From Balneatrix alpica DSM 16621 (GTDB taxonomy: Bacteria > Pseudomonadota > Gammaproteobacteria > Pseudomonadales > Balneatricaceae): a DNA stretch of 64,000 nt. Position 1 is the stretch's first letter. Each line of letters starts with the position of its first letter. Shown one piece after another: positions 1 to 8,146 of this stretch. Location of the stretch: NCBI RefSeq assembly GCF_000619885.1, contig NZ_KK211039.1, positions 84,670 through 148,669 on the forward strand. The letters are read 5' to 3'. The notes under the pieces were generated by a model. That model worked only from the letters and a program-made list of their open reading frames with translations. It did no database searches and was not told where the DNA came from. The position numbers were made by a program, and so were the translations under genes.

Positions 1-474
1 GAAGGGGGTGCCGTGGCGCATCGCTTTGCGGATACCGAGGGGAACGGATACCAAATAGGTGATCAGCGTGGTCCAGAGTCCTAGACTGATTGATACGGGC
101 AGCTTTTCGGCGATCAGCTGCAGCACGGTCTTATCGGAGTAAAAACTGCTGCCGAAGTCAAACATCAGATAGCTTTTTAGCATCAACCAGAAGCGTTCAT
201 GGGCCGGTTTATCAAAACCGTACTGCTGCTCTATGCGAGCGATGAGTTGTGGATCAAGCCCTTGGGAGCCTCGATAGTCTGAGCCGCTGCTGGAAACTTC
301 GCCGCTGCTGCCGCTGATGCGTGCGGTACTGTCCAAACTCAGGCCCTGGATTTCCGCCAGGGCACGTTCAACCGGGCCGCCGGGTGCGGCCTGCACAATA
401 ATAAAATTCAGCGCGAGGATGCCGAGCAGCGTCGGCACCATCAATAGCAGGCGTCGCAGGATATAGGCGGCCAT
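1..474 (-). CDS. yejB: YejB-like peptide ABC transporter permease (partial)
   Basis: This is the N-terminal 158 codons of an inner-membrane permease for peptide import; the rest lies beyond the left edge. The translation begins MAAYILRRLLLMVPTLLGI, the usual start of DppB/OppB/YejB permeases: a short RR-rich cytoplasmic tip and then the first membrane helix. A long periplasmic loop with a GxDYRG-type stretch and FDKPAHERFW follows, as in YejB, and a second helix begins near the edge. It starts 17 bp after the stop of the binding-protein gene on the same strand, so the two form one operon (yejAB...). The family call is firm; the peptide substrate is unknown. Confidence 0.85.
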   Translation of the reverse strand, partial: MAAYILRRLLLMVPTLLGILALNFIIVQAAPGGPVERALAEIQGLSLDSTARISGSSGEVSSSGSDYRGSQGLDPQLIARIEQQYGFDKPAHERFWLMLKSYLMFDFGSSFYSDKTVLQLIAEKLPVSISLGLWTTLITYLVSVPLGIRKAMRHGTPF

Positions 475-491
475 AGCAGATACTTACCTTA

Positions 492-2282
492 TCAGGGTTG
501 TTGCCACCAGGTTTCCAGCAAGGGGCTAGGGGCGTATTCGGGCAGTGGATCGGGGTGGCCGAACTTGTCCCAAGTGGCGATGCGGAAAATACCTGCATTA
601 AATTGCGGAATGACATAGTGGTTCCACAGCAAGACCCGATCTAGTGCGCGGCAGGCTGCCACCAGAGCTTCGCGATCTTTGGCGTTAATAATATGCTCAA
701 TCAGGGTGTCCACTGCCGGGTTTTTAATGCCGATTAGATTGCGGCTGTCAGCCTGATCGGCCTTGCTGGAGTGCCAGAATTCGCGTTGTTCATTGCCAGG
801 GGAGTTGCTCTGCGGAAAGGTGGCCACCACCATGTCAAAGTCGAAGCTACGCAGTCGGTTAACGTACTGGGTGACATCGACCATGCGCAGACTGACTTGA
901 ATACCCAAGCGCTCCAGATTACGCACAAAGGGCGTGGCAACACGCTCCATCGCAGGGCTATAGAGCAGGATTTCAAACTGGAACGGTGCTTTGCTGGCTT
1001 GGTTGACCAGTTTGCCTTGCTCCATGGTCCACCCGGCTTCTTTCAATAAGCTTAGCGCCTGGCGCAGGTTGTTGCGGATGTTACCGGAGCCATCGCTAGT
1101 GGGGGCTTGATAAACCTGGCTAAAGACTTCTGCTGGCACTTGCTCCCGTAAGGGTTCGAGCAGAGCGAGCTCTGCCTGACTGGGCAGGTCAGTGGCTGCT
1201 AATTCTGAGTTGGCGAAATAACTGTTGGTACGCTGGTAACTGGAGTAGAACAGATTGGTGTTGCTCCACTCAAAATCGAAGGCGTAGGCCAATGCTTGAC
1301 GTACCCGGGGATCGCTGAGTTGAGAGCGGCGAATATTGTAGACAAAGCCCTGCATGCCTGCTGGCGAGTGATCCTCCAGGGTGAGTAACTTGATTTTGCC
1401 TTGTTCCAGTGCGGGACTTTGGTAGCCAGTAGCCCAACGCTTGGCGGAGCTCTCAATACGTAGATCAAACTCACCGGCTTTGAAGGCCTCAACGGCAACA
1501 TCTTCGTCACGGTAATAGTCGTATTGCATCCGTTCGAAGTTGTAGTGCCCTTTCACGGCTGGATGGTTCTTGGCCCAATAGTCAGCCACTTTGACGTAGC
1601 TGATGCTGCGCCCAGCATCGACTTTTTCAACTTTATAAGGGCCTGAGCCGAGTGGTGGTTCGAGGCTGGTGGTCTGGAAATCACGGTCTTGCCAGTAGTG
1701 TTTAGGTAATACCGGCAGCTGGGTCAAAATCAGTGGCAGTTCCAGGTTTTCCGGATTGGTCAGCTGGAAGCGGATACGTTGACTATCCAGAACCTCTACC
1801 TGGCCGACGTCATGGTAGTAGGCCTGATAGAAGGGGTTGCCCTGCTCGGTGAGGAGCTTAAAGGTGTAGGCTACGTCTTCTGCGCTAATGGGGTGGCCAT
1901 CCTGGAAGCGAGCATCAGGATGAATGCGAAACTCAATCCAGCTACGGTCATTGGCGAGGATGATGTCTTTGGCGACCAAGCCATACATGGTGAAGGGCTC
2001 GTCATAGGCGTGCACCGCCAGGGTGTCATAGAGAAGTCCGCTGCCGGCTGCGCTGACGCCTTTACCAATAAAAGGATTGAGGGAGTCAAAGGTGCCAATA
2101 CTGGCCTGGCGCAGGGTGCCGCCTTGGGGGGCATCAGGATTTACGTAATCAAAATGGCTAAAGTCAGCCCCATACTTGGGTTGGCCGTGCATGGCTAAGG
2201 CATGGGTGACGTGATCGTCTGCCTGAGCCAGGGGGGTGAGTGCAAGGCTGAAGCTGAGCAAGCGGGCAAGCAAAGCGGTCAT
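492..2282 (-). CDS. yejA: YejA-like periplasmic peptide-binding protein
   Basis: Extracellular solute-binding protein, family 5 (SBP_bac_5), 596 aa, delivering peptides to the YejB permease encoded next. A Sec signal peptide (MTALLARLLSFSLALTPLAQA) precedes the mature protein. The segments HGQPKYGADFSHFDYVNPDA and PQGGTLRQ are the YejA-type N-terminal signature, and the roughly 600-residue length fits YejA rather than the shorter DppA/OppA. An upstream in-frame ATG at 2312 exists, but ATG 2282 is preferred because GGAG lies just before it and the signal peptide then starts normally. In enterobacteria this importer takes up microcin C-like and other peptides; the natural ligand here cannot be read from sequence. 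Confidence 0.85.
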   Translation of the reverse strand: MTALLARLLSFSLALTPLAQADDHVTHALAMHGQPKYGADFSHFDYVNPDAPQGGTLRQASIGTFDSLNPFIGKGVSAAGSGLLYDTLAVHAYDEPFTMYGLVAKDIILANDRSWIEFRIHPDARFQDGHPISAEDVAYTFKLLTEQGNPFYQAYYHDVGQVEVLDSQRIRFQLTNPENLELPLILTQLPVLPKHYWQDRDFQTTSLEPPLGSGPYKVEKVDAGRSISYVKVADYWAKNHPAVKGHYNFERMQYDYYRDEDVAVEAFKAGEFDLRIESSAKRWATGYQSPALEQGKIKLLTLEDHSPAGMQGFVYNIRRSQLSDPRVRQALAYAFDFEWSNTNLFYSSYQRTNSYFANSELAATDLPSQAELALLEPLREQVPAEVFSQVYQAPTSDGSGNIRNNLRQALSLLKEAGWTMEQGKLVNQASKAPFQFEILLYSPAMERVATPFVRNLERLGIQVSLRMVDVTQYVNRLRSFDFDMVVATFPQSNSPGNEQREFWHSSKADQADSRNLIGIKNPAVDTLIEHIINAKDREALVAACRALDRVLLWNHYVIPQFNAGIFRIATWDKFGHPDPLPEYAPSPLLETWWQQP

Positions 2283-2372
2283 GGCATCTCCTGTCACAAG
2301 CGTAGCGTGCAAACAAGATAGCCTTTTTTGCAGGGCAGGGCTAGCGCATTGCCCGCTAAGGTGTTGATGTGG

Positions 2373-4025
2373 TTAGGAATCTGCGTCCGCTAAGGAGGCT
2401 GGATAAAGCACTAATTCTTGCCCGATACGTAGCTGATTGCCTTTTAAGCGGTTCCATTCTTTGATCTGCTGAACACTCACTTTATGGTCTTCAGCAATTT
2501 GTGACAGAGTGTCGCCGGATTTAACTCGGTATTTACTGCTTTTGTTCTCATTCTCACGGGCTTTGAGCGCACCCAAGCTAAGGGATTGGCCTACTTTGAG
2601 AGGGGTATTAGGTTTCAGTTTGTTGAGTTTGGCGAGCTGCGCCACACTGAGGCCATGCTTGTTAGCGATGGTCCAGAGACTGTCACCTGATTGCACTCGA
2701 TAGTAGCGTGGCGTGTCCTTGGTTAGGTTTTGTAGGGTGCGGTTTTCCGCCAGTTTTAGCTCTGGTAAGGCGCCTGGGCCGCCACCCGGAATCATCAATT
2801 CTTGCCCTAAGCTTAAACTGTTGGATTTGAGGTTGTTCGCGTCTTTAATGCTCTGGGTGCTGGTATTAAAACGAATGGCTAAGTCACTCAGGGTGTCACC
2901 AGAGCGGACTTGATAACGGCGCCAGTCGACCGGCGCTTTATCTGCACTGTCATTAAGGGTTAAACGCAGAACTTCTGCCACTTCAATCGGCACCAAAATA
3001 CGATCTGGACCAGCCCCGGCAGGGGTGGTAATTGGCTTTTTAAAGCCTGGGTTGAGAGCCTCGAGTTCTGAGGTGTTCACTCCTGCCTCTTTAGCCAATT
3101 GCCGAATATTGACCGGTGCATCAGTCTCCAAAACGGTGAAGTAAGGGCTGTTGGAGATAGGGAACAAGTTGATGCCGTACAGATTTGGCTCCTGCACCAT
3201 GGCGGAAATTGCCAGTAGCTTGGGGACGTACTTATGGGTTTCCCCAGGTAATTGCAGGTTCCAGTAGTCGGTTGGTTTGCCGGCATTTTGATTGCGGCTT
3301 ATGGCACGATCAACATTGCCTTCACCCGCATTGTAAGCCGCCAGGGCTAGTAGCCAGTCGCCGTCATAGCGATCAGCCAGCATTTGCAGGTAGTCCAAAG
3401 CCGCACGGGTGGACTCAATGATATCTTTGCGACCGTCATACCAGGAATTCTGGGTAACACCGTAGTGCTTGGCGGTGCCGGCTAAGAATTGCCAGGGACC
3501 CACGGCATGGCCAGGGGAGACTGCGTGAGGGTTGTAAGCACTTTCAATAATCGGCAGGAGGGCAATTTCTGCCGGCATGCCACGGGCTAGTACTTGGTTG
3601 AGCACATGGAAGTAGTACTTACTGGCCTGCTCGGAGACTTTGCTCAGGTAGTTTGAGTAGCGCCCATACCAGTCACGCTGTTCGATAACCCGTGGGTGTT
3701 CGTAGTAGTCGGTCAGACTAAAGTGATCGCGGGTTAACTGCCAGAGGTCATCGGTGCTACTGAGACGGATCTCCATCAACTGGTCAAGAGAGCCGGATTT
3801 ACCACGGGGAATATAGGCAGGGACGCGAATTTCCCCCTCATCGCTGAGTAAAGCGCTTTGCTGGGGGCGAGTATTTTGGTTAGAGCAGGCACTTACCATG
3901 AGGGCCAACACGGTGATCAAGAGCGCAGGGCTCTTGCGCTGGGTCAGAGTCAAGGGTAAGTGCAAAACCAGTCTCCCGAATCGGTGCAAAAGCGCGATTT
4001 TAGGGAGGGGGACAGGTGGGGTCAA
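2373..4025 (-). CDS. mltD: Membrane-bound lytic murein transglycosylase D
   Basis: Lipoprotein that cleaves peptidoglycan glycan strands to 1,6-anhydro-muropeptides. A lipobox ends at Cys47 (ALMVSAC). The SLT domain spans about 145-250, with catalytic Glu161 in IESAYNP and the family segments VGPWQF and ALAAYNAGEGNVDRA. Three C-terminal LysM domains (about 371-413, 442-485, 499-541), each starting Y-x-V-x-SGD-(T/S)-L, bind peptidoglycan. The N-terminus before the lipobox is long (46 residues), so the true start may be a later codon, for instance a TTG about 25 codons in; no convincing ribosome site separates them. The mltD-gloB-yafS-rnhA-dnaQ block matches the E. coli neighbourhood. Confidence 0.9.
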   Translation of the reverse strand: MTPPVPLPKIALLHRFGRLVLHLPLTLTQRKSPALLITVLALMVSACSNQNTRPQQSALLSDEGEIRVPAYIPRGKSGSLDQLMEIRLSSTDDLWQLTRDHFSLTDYYEHPRVIEQRDWYGRYSNYLSKVSEQASKYYFHVLNQVLARGMPAEIALLPIIESAYNPHAVSPGHAVGPWQFLAGTAKHYGVTQNSWYDGRKDIIESTRAALDYLQMLADRYDGDWLLALAAYNAGEGNVDRAISRNQNAGKPTDYWNLQLPGETHKYVPKLLAISAMVQEPNLYGINLFPISNSPYFTVLETDAPVNIRQLAKEAGVNTSELEALNPGFKKPITTPAGAGPDRILVPIEVAEVLRLTLNDSADKAPVDWRRYQVRSGDTLSDLAIRFNTSTQSIKDANNLKSNSLSLGQELMIPGGGPGALPELKLAENRTLQNLTKDTPRYYRVQSGDSLWTIANKHGLSVAQLAKLNKLKPNTPLKVGQSLSLGALKARENENKSSKYRVKSGDTLSQIAEDHKVSVQQIKEWNRLKGNQLRIGQELVLYPASLADADS

Positions 4026-4046
4026 CTTCAGTTGATTACAAAGTGT

Positions 4047-4829
4047 TCAAAATGTGTTTTTCCATTCACGTAGGACGGCGAAGATTTCATAGGGGGAATT
4101 GAGGCTTTGTCCTTGATATTGTTCGGCTTGTTGGCGCACTGCTGTGATTTGTGTACGTAAAAAGGGGTTAATGCGTTTTTCTTCGCCCAGATTGCTCGGT
4201 AGCGTGGGTTTCCCCTGTTGACGTTTGGCTTGGTCCTGTTGGAGTGCAGCCTGAATGTCGCTGTTATTGGGCTCCACGGCTTGGGCAAAGGCCAGGTTAG
4301 CCAGAGTGTATTCGTGGGTACAGAACACTTGGGTGCTATCCGGTAACAGGCAGAGTTGCTCCAGCGATTGCAGCATTTGTTCTGGGGTGCCTTCAAACAG
4401 ACGGCCACAACCGGCTCGGAACAGGGTGTCACCACAGAATAACCAGTCCTGACGTTCATCCTGGGCTGGCAGGTGGTAAGCGAGATGGTCGAGAGTATGG
4501 CCAGGTACGGCTAGCACATTGATACGCTGGCCAAGCAGCACAAAGGCTTCGCCTTCATCCAGGGTGTCAGTGATGCCCTTGATATGGGGGTTGTGGGGGC
4601 CATAGACCGGTACGTCAACATGCTGCAATAAAGGTAGAATGCCGCCGACATGGTCGTGGTGGTGATGGGTAATGAGGATGGCGCTTAGTTGTAGACCCTG
4701 CTGTTGCAGGAAGGTTTGCACAGGCTCCGCCTGGCCTGGATCCACTACCACCGCCTGGCGGCTAGTCGGGTCATACCAGCACCAAATATAGTTGTCGCTA
4801 AAGGCGGGAATGGGGTGGATCTGGAGCAT
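4047..4829 (-). CDS. gloB: Hydroxyacylglutathione hydrolase (glyoxalase II)
   Basis: Hydrolyses S-lactoylglutathione to lactate and glutathione in methylglyoxal detoxification. At 260 aa it has normal length. The metallo-beta-lactamase fold is shown by the THxHxDH motif at 54-60 (His55, His57, Asp59, His60), His111 in VPGHTLDHLAYH, Asp134 in CGDTLF and His172 in CTHEYT, which together hold the binuclear metal site. The C-terminal HAGH-type region binds glutathione (RINPFLR near the end). AAGGA lies 8 bp before the ATG. It is divergent from yafS, so the roughly 95-bp gap carries both promoters. Confidence 0.93.
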   Translation of the reverse strand: MLQIHPIPAFSDNYIWCWYDPTSRQAVVVDPGQAEPVQTFLQQQGLQLSAILITHHHHDHVGGILPLLQHVDVPVYGPHNPHIKGITDTLDEGEAFVLLGQRINVLAVPGHTLDHLAYHLPAQDERQDWLFCGDTLFRAGCGRLFEGTPEQMLQSLEQLCLLPDSTQVFCTHEYTLANLAFAQAVEPNNSDIQAALQQDQAKRQQGKPTLPSNLGEEKRINPFLRTQITAVRQQAEQYQGQSLNSPYEIFAVLREWKNTF

Positions 4830-4923
4830 GAGTCTTATCCTTTACTGCCATTAGTGGAGTGCCTTGTTATCATAGGGTGTCCAAGTCCCTCGGACCTGTC
4901 AATTTAACCTCGGTGGTATCGGC

Positions 4924-5622
4924 ATGGATCAGGTGTTCAAGGCAGAACTGCAAACGCTCCAGGCATGGCTGCAAACAGCGGCGGGAAAAGCATTACTAAC
5001 CCGTGAAAGCCAGGCGTTGGATCGTTTATTGCCGGGTTTGTTCGGCTATCACCTGTTACAGCAGAGTGTGATGCCGGATGTCTGCCTGTATCGGGAGAGC
5101 CCGATTCGCCACTGTATGGAACTGCATGCCAGTCTACAGGACTCAGCTGTGCACCCTCGCATTGTGCTGGGACGACCCGAGGCGTTGCCCTTCGCTGAAA
5201 ATAGCCTGGATGTACTGCTGTTACACCATAGTCTGGATATGAGCTTGCATCCTCACTTGTCGCTACGGGAAGCGGTGCGGGTGCTGATTCCCGGCGGTCA
5301 CTTGGTGATAGTCACCTTTAATCCTTATGGACGTTATGGTTGGCGCAAGTGGCCTGGTATTGCGCGTGGGCGTTTAAGTGATTGGTTGGTGTTGCTTGGC
5401 TGTCGAGTCGAGCACTATGAGGGACATTTCGTACGCCGCTGGCAGCAGCCGTGGCTCAGACATTTTCAGCAGGGTTTGGCGGGGTGGTTAGGGTCATTCC
5501 AAATTGTGGTGGCAACCAAAGAGGTCAGACGGATTACACCGATCCGACCACGTTGGCATCAGCGTCCTCTGGTGGCTGTACCCCTTGCTAAACCCTCAAT
5601 GCGGAACCGACAGGGTGACTGA
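4924..5622 (+). CDS. yafS: YafS-like SAM-dependent methyltransferase
   Basis: Class I methyltransferase of 232 aa with unknown substrate. The Methyltransf_11-like core is visible: [20 protein letters not shown] covers motifs II-III, and [23 protein letters not shown] is the post-core strand typical of UbiE/YafS proteins. Motif I is weak. Its place between gloB and rnhA is conserved in many gammaproteobacteria, which supports the YafS name. Its last 8 bases overlap the rnhA start, implying translational coupling. The function of YafS is not established, so the name reflects position and family only. Confidence 0.75.
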   Translation: MDQVFKAELQTLQAWLQTAAGKALLTRESQALDRLLPGLFGYHLLQQSVMPDVCLYRESPIRHCMELHASLQDSAVHPRIVLGRPEALPFAENSLDVLLLHHSLDMSLHPHLSLREAVRVLIPGGHLVIVTFNPYGRYGWRKWPGIARGRLSDWLVLLGCRVEHYEGHFVRRWQQPWLRHFQQGLAGWLGSFQIVVATKEVRRITPIRPRWHQRPLVAVPLAKPSMRNRQGD

Positions 5623-6055
5623 ACGCGTCCTTATGTTTACTGATGGTGCCTGTAAAGGTAACCCCGGCCCGGGTGGTTGGGGGGTGGTATTACGCTTTAA
5701 AGGGGTGGAGAAACGCCTCTGTGGTGGTGAAGCAGACACCACCAATAATCGCATGGAACTTATGGCCGCCATTGCCGGGTTAGGGGCGCTGAAACGTCCT
5801 TGTGAAGTCGATCTCTATACCGACTCCCGCTATGTTCAGCAGGGCATTCAGCAGTGGCTGGCCGGTTGGAAGCGTAAAGGTTGGTTAACGGCGAATAAAG
5901 AACCCGTTAAAAATCAGGATCTTTGGCAGCAATTGGATCAATTATGTCAATTGCACCAGGTGCAATGGCACTGGGTGAAAGGCCATGCTGGCCATGAGGG
6001 CAATGAGCTGGCGGATCAGCTAGCCAATGAAGGCATCAAAACCTTAGCCAAATAA
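5615..6055 (+). CDS. rnhA: Ribonuclease HI
   Basis: Cuts the RNA strand of RNA-DNA hybrids. The protein is 146 aa with the hallmarks [16 protein letters not shown] (first catalytic Asp), [10 protein letters not shown] (Glu), LYTDSRYV (Asp), the basic handle [20 protein letters not shown], and the final Asp in [10 protein letters not shown]. The GTG at 5615 is chosen because it places the DG motif at the family's usual distance (Asp10); longer in-frame extensions run back into yafS and show no homology. It overlaps the yafS stop by 8 bp and is followed 12 bp later by dnaQ, the same order as in relatives of E. coli. Confidence 0.93.
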   Translation: MTERVLMFTDGACKGNPGPGGWGVVLRFKGVEKRLCGGEADTTNNRMELMAAIAGLGALKRPCEVDLYTDSRYVQQGIQQWLAGWKRKGWLTANKEPVKNQDLWQQLDQLCQLHQVQWHWVKGHAGHEGNELADQLANEGIKTLAK

Positions 6056-6067
6056 TATGAGAGTGCT

Positions 6068-6757
6068 ATGAGCAGACAGATTGTTCTGGATACCGAAACC
6101 ACGGGTATTGACCCCGCCTCCGGCCATCGCATTATCGAAATTGGCTGTGTGGAGCTGATGGATCGCCGTTTAACTGGGCGTAATTTCCATGAGTACATCA
6201 ATCCGCAGCGGGAAGTTGAAGCGGAGGCTATTGCTGTACACGGTATAACCAATGAATTCTTGTTGGATAAACCGGTCTTTGCCGAGGTGGCGCAGGCGTT
6301 TAAGGAATTTATCACTGGCGCTGAATTGATCATTCATAACGCGGCGTTTGACGTTGGTTTTATCAACCATGAGTTTGCTTTACTCAAGCCTGGTTTGGGG
6401 CGAGTGGAGGATATCTGTTCAGTAGTGGACACCCTGGCCATGGCCAGGGCCAAGCATCCAGGACAAAAAAACAACCTGGATGCGCTCTGCAAACGTTACG
6501 GTATTGATAACTCCAACCGTACCTTGCACGGCGCCTTATTGGATGCGGAAATCCTGGCGGATGTGTATCTGACCATGACTGGCGGCCAGACCAGCTTGCA
6601 GCTCTATGCGGGAGGAGATGGTAGTTCAGGCGAACATGGCGAGCAGCGCCGAGCGGTGCAGCGCCAAGGCAGTATCCCTATCTTAGTGGCTAATGAGCAG
6701 GAGCAGGAGGCACATCGTCAATTTCTAAGCAAAATGGGTGTCGAGGAGGTGTGGTGA
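6068..6757 (+). CDS. dnaQ: DNA polymerase III epsilon subunit (proofreading exonuclease)
   Basis: The 3'-5' proofreading subunit of the replicative polymerase, 229 aa. It is a DEDDh exonuclease: Asp8 and Glu10 in LDTETTG (Exo I), Asp95 in HNAAFDVGFI (Exo II), His154 and Asp159 in HGALLDAE (Exo III). A short motif QTSLQL at 174-179 sits where E. coli epsilon has its clamp-binding QTSMAF, so beta-clamp contact is likely conserved. The C-terminal tail (about 180-229) should bind the alpha subunit. The gene ends in TGATG, where its stop overlaps the start of the next gene by one base. Confidence 0.94.
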   Translation: MSRQIVLDTETTGIDPASGHRIIEIGCVELMDRRLTGRNFHEYINPQREVEAEAIAVHGITNEFLLDKPVFAEVAQAFKEFITGAELIIHNAAFDVGFINHEFALLKPGLGRVEDICSVVDTLAMARAKHPGQKNNLDALCKRYGIDNSNRTLHGALLDAEILADVYLTMTGGQTSLQLYAGGDGSSGEHGEQRRAVQRQGSIPILVANEQEQEAHRQFLSKMGVEEVW

Positions 6758-7713
6758 TGGTCAAGGTGGTCTTTTTGGATGCTGATAGCCTGGATCGACA
6801 GGACTTAGACTTCTCTACCCTCCAAGTTGAAGGGGTACAACTACAGCTATATCCCTCAACCACTGCGGAGCAAATACTGCCACGCTTGGCGGATGCCCAG
6901 GTGGCGATTGTCAATAAGGTGGTATTGAGCGCTGAGATCCTGCAAGCCTTGCCGCAGCTGCAGCTGATTTTGGTGTCGGCCACTGGCACCAATAATGTCG
7001 ATCTGGTCCAGGCTAAAGCCCAGGGTATTGATGTGCGTAATTGTCAGGGGTATGGCACCGCAGCGGTAGCCCAGCATACCCTGATGCTGATGCTGGCCTT
7101 AGCAACCAACTTTGTTCGTTATCAGCAGGCAGTGCAGGCAGGGCAATGGCAACAGAGTAGCCAGTTCTGTTTATTGGATTATCCCATTTGTGAACTCAGC
7201 GGTAAGAAGCTGGCGATTGTCGGCTACGGTGAGCTGGGGCAGGCGGTGGCTGCGTTGGCGCGTGCTTTTGCTATGGAAGTGCTGGTGTGTGTACGTCCAG
7301 GGGCGGAAGCCAAGGCGGGACGTATTGAGCTAGATGAGGCCCTGCGGCAGGCGGACTTTGTCAGCCTGCACTGTCCACTTACCGAACAGACCCGTGATTT
7401 GTTTGATGCCAAACGCTTAGCAAAAATGAAGCCGAGTGCCTTCCTGATCAATACCGCACGTGGAGGCATCGTCAATGAGCAGGCTTTACTAGAGGCGTTG
7501 CAGCGTGGACAGCTGGCTGGAGCGGCCACGGATGTACTCAGCATTGAGCCGCCTCGCCAGGGCAATCCGCTGTTAGGCCAGTCTTTACCTAACTTGCTGA
7601 TTACCCCGCATTGTGCCTGGGGCAGCCGTGAATCACGCCAGCGTATGCTGGGGCAATTGCGTGAAAACTTAGTGGCCTGGCAGCAGGGGCAGTCACTCCG
7701 GCGCTTGGTTTAA
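6757..7713 (+). CDS. D-isomer-specific 2-hydroxyacid dehydrogenase
   Basis: NAD(P)-dependent oxidoreductase of 318 aa, closest in look to hydroxypyruvate/glycerate dehydrogenases (HprA-like). The Rossmann glycine motif is GYGELG in KLAIVGYGELGQAVA. The catalytic set is present: Arg in INTARGGIVNE, Glu in SIEPPRQGNP, His in ITPHCAWGSRESR. SATGTNNVDL in the N-terminal half is the substrate-loop signature. ATG 6757 is chosen over the GTG codons just before it because GAGGAGG stands at proper distance. Coupling to dnaQ is unusual and probably incidental. The substrate (hydroxypyruvate, glyoxylate or another 2-oxoacid) cannot be fixed. Confidence 0.85.
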   Translation: MVKVVFLDADSLDRQDLDFSTLQVEGVQLQLYPSTTAEQILPRLADAQVAIVNKVVLSAEILQALPQLQLILVSATGTNNVDLVQAKAQGIDVRNCQGYGTAAVAQHTLMLMLALATNFVRYQQAVQAGQWQQSSQFCLLDYPICELSGKKLAIVGYGELGQAVAALARAFAMEVLVCVRPGAEAKAGRIELDEALRQADFVSLHCPLTEQTRDLFDAKRLAKMKPSAFLINTARGGIVNEQALLEALQRGQLAGAATDVLSIEPPRQGNPLLGQSLPNLLITPHCAWGSRESRQRMLGQLRENLVAWQQGQSLRRLV

Positions 7714-7750
7714 TGCATCGTTTAATGAATCGTTTAGCTAACCCCAGGGC

Positions 7751-7981
7751 CTAATGCGTCTGTGGCGTTAGGTCCGCCAGGATCGCTTTGAGGCGATCCA
7801 CTCCTCCCGGCACGCCGACCAGGTCAGCGGGGTGCCGACCTTGCAGGCTGCGCTCGTCGGTCAGCATCCAGTGTAAAAAACCTTCGGATGTGCCAAAGAT
7901 CCGACTGCCAGTATCAAGCAGGTCATCCAGGTGACGCTGGCGTAAGCGGGTGGCCAAGTCTTCGGTGCTCTGAAAACGCAT
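7751..7981 (-). CDS. Small protein resembling MbcA/ParS-type antitoxin C-terminal domain
   Basis: A 76-aa protein. Its middle reads IFGTSEGFLHWMLTDERSLQ and GRHPADLVGVPGGVDRLKAIL, matching the pattern of the DUF2384 toxin-binding domain of Xre/MbcA/ParS antitoxins (a short helix, W-(L/M), then L-x-G-x-x-P-x-D-L and a G..RV..L helix). It lacks the N-terminal DNA-binding part of full antitoxins, and no RES-domain toxin lies nearby. It may be an orphan or remnant. It sits alone between two plus-strand genes with its own upstream region. The family call rests on pattern only. Confidence 0.5.
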   Translation of the reverse strand: MRFQSTEDLATRLRQRHLDDLLDTGSRIFGTSEGFLHWMLTDERSLQGRHPADLVGVPGGVDRLKAILADLTPQTH

Positions 7982-8146
7982 ATCTACCCCCTTATCCAGG
8001 TAAAGAGTGGAGAACGGTCATCACTCTCGACCGCTTTTGTATTTTTAAGGGGGGGAATGGGCTACGCCAAGGGTGATCTGCGACCAAGTAGTAATGGAGT
8101 GTTTCAGTAGCTGGCCTATGCTTGCTGCACAGCAGCGGAGGTGAGC

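Noticed and set aside
5504..5614. Longer N-terminus for RnhA
   Set aside because: It runs through the end of yafS, shows no family similarity and would place the catalytic motif about 37 residues too late.
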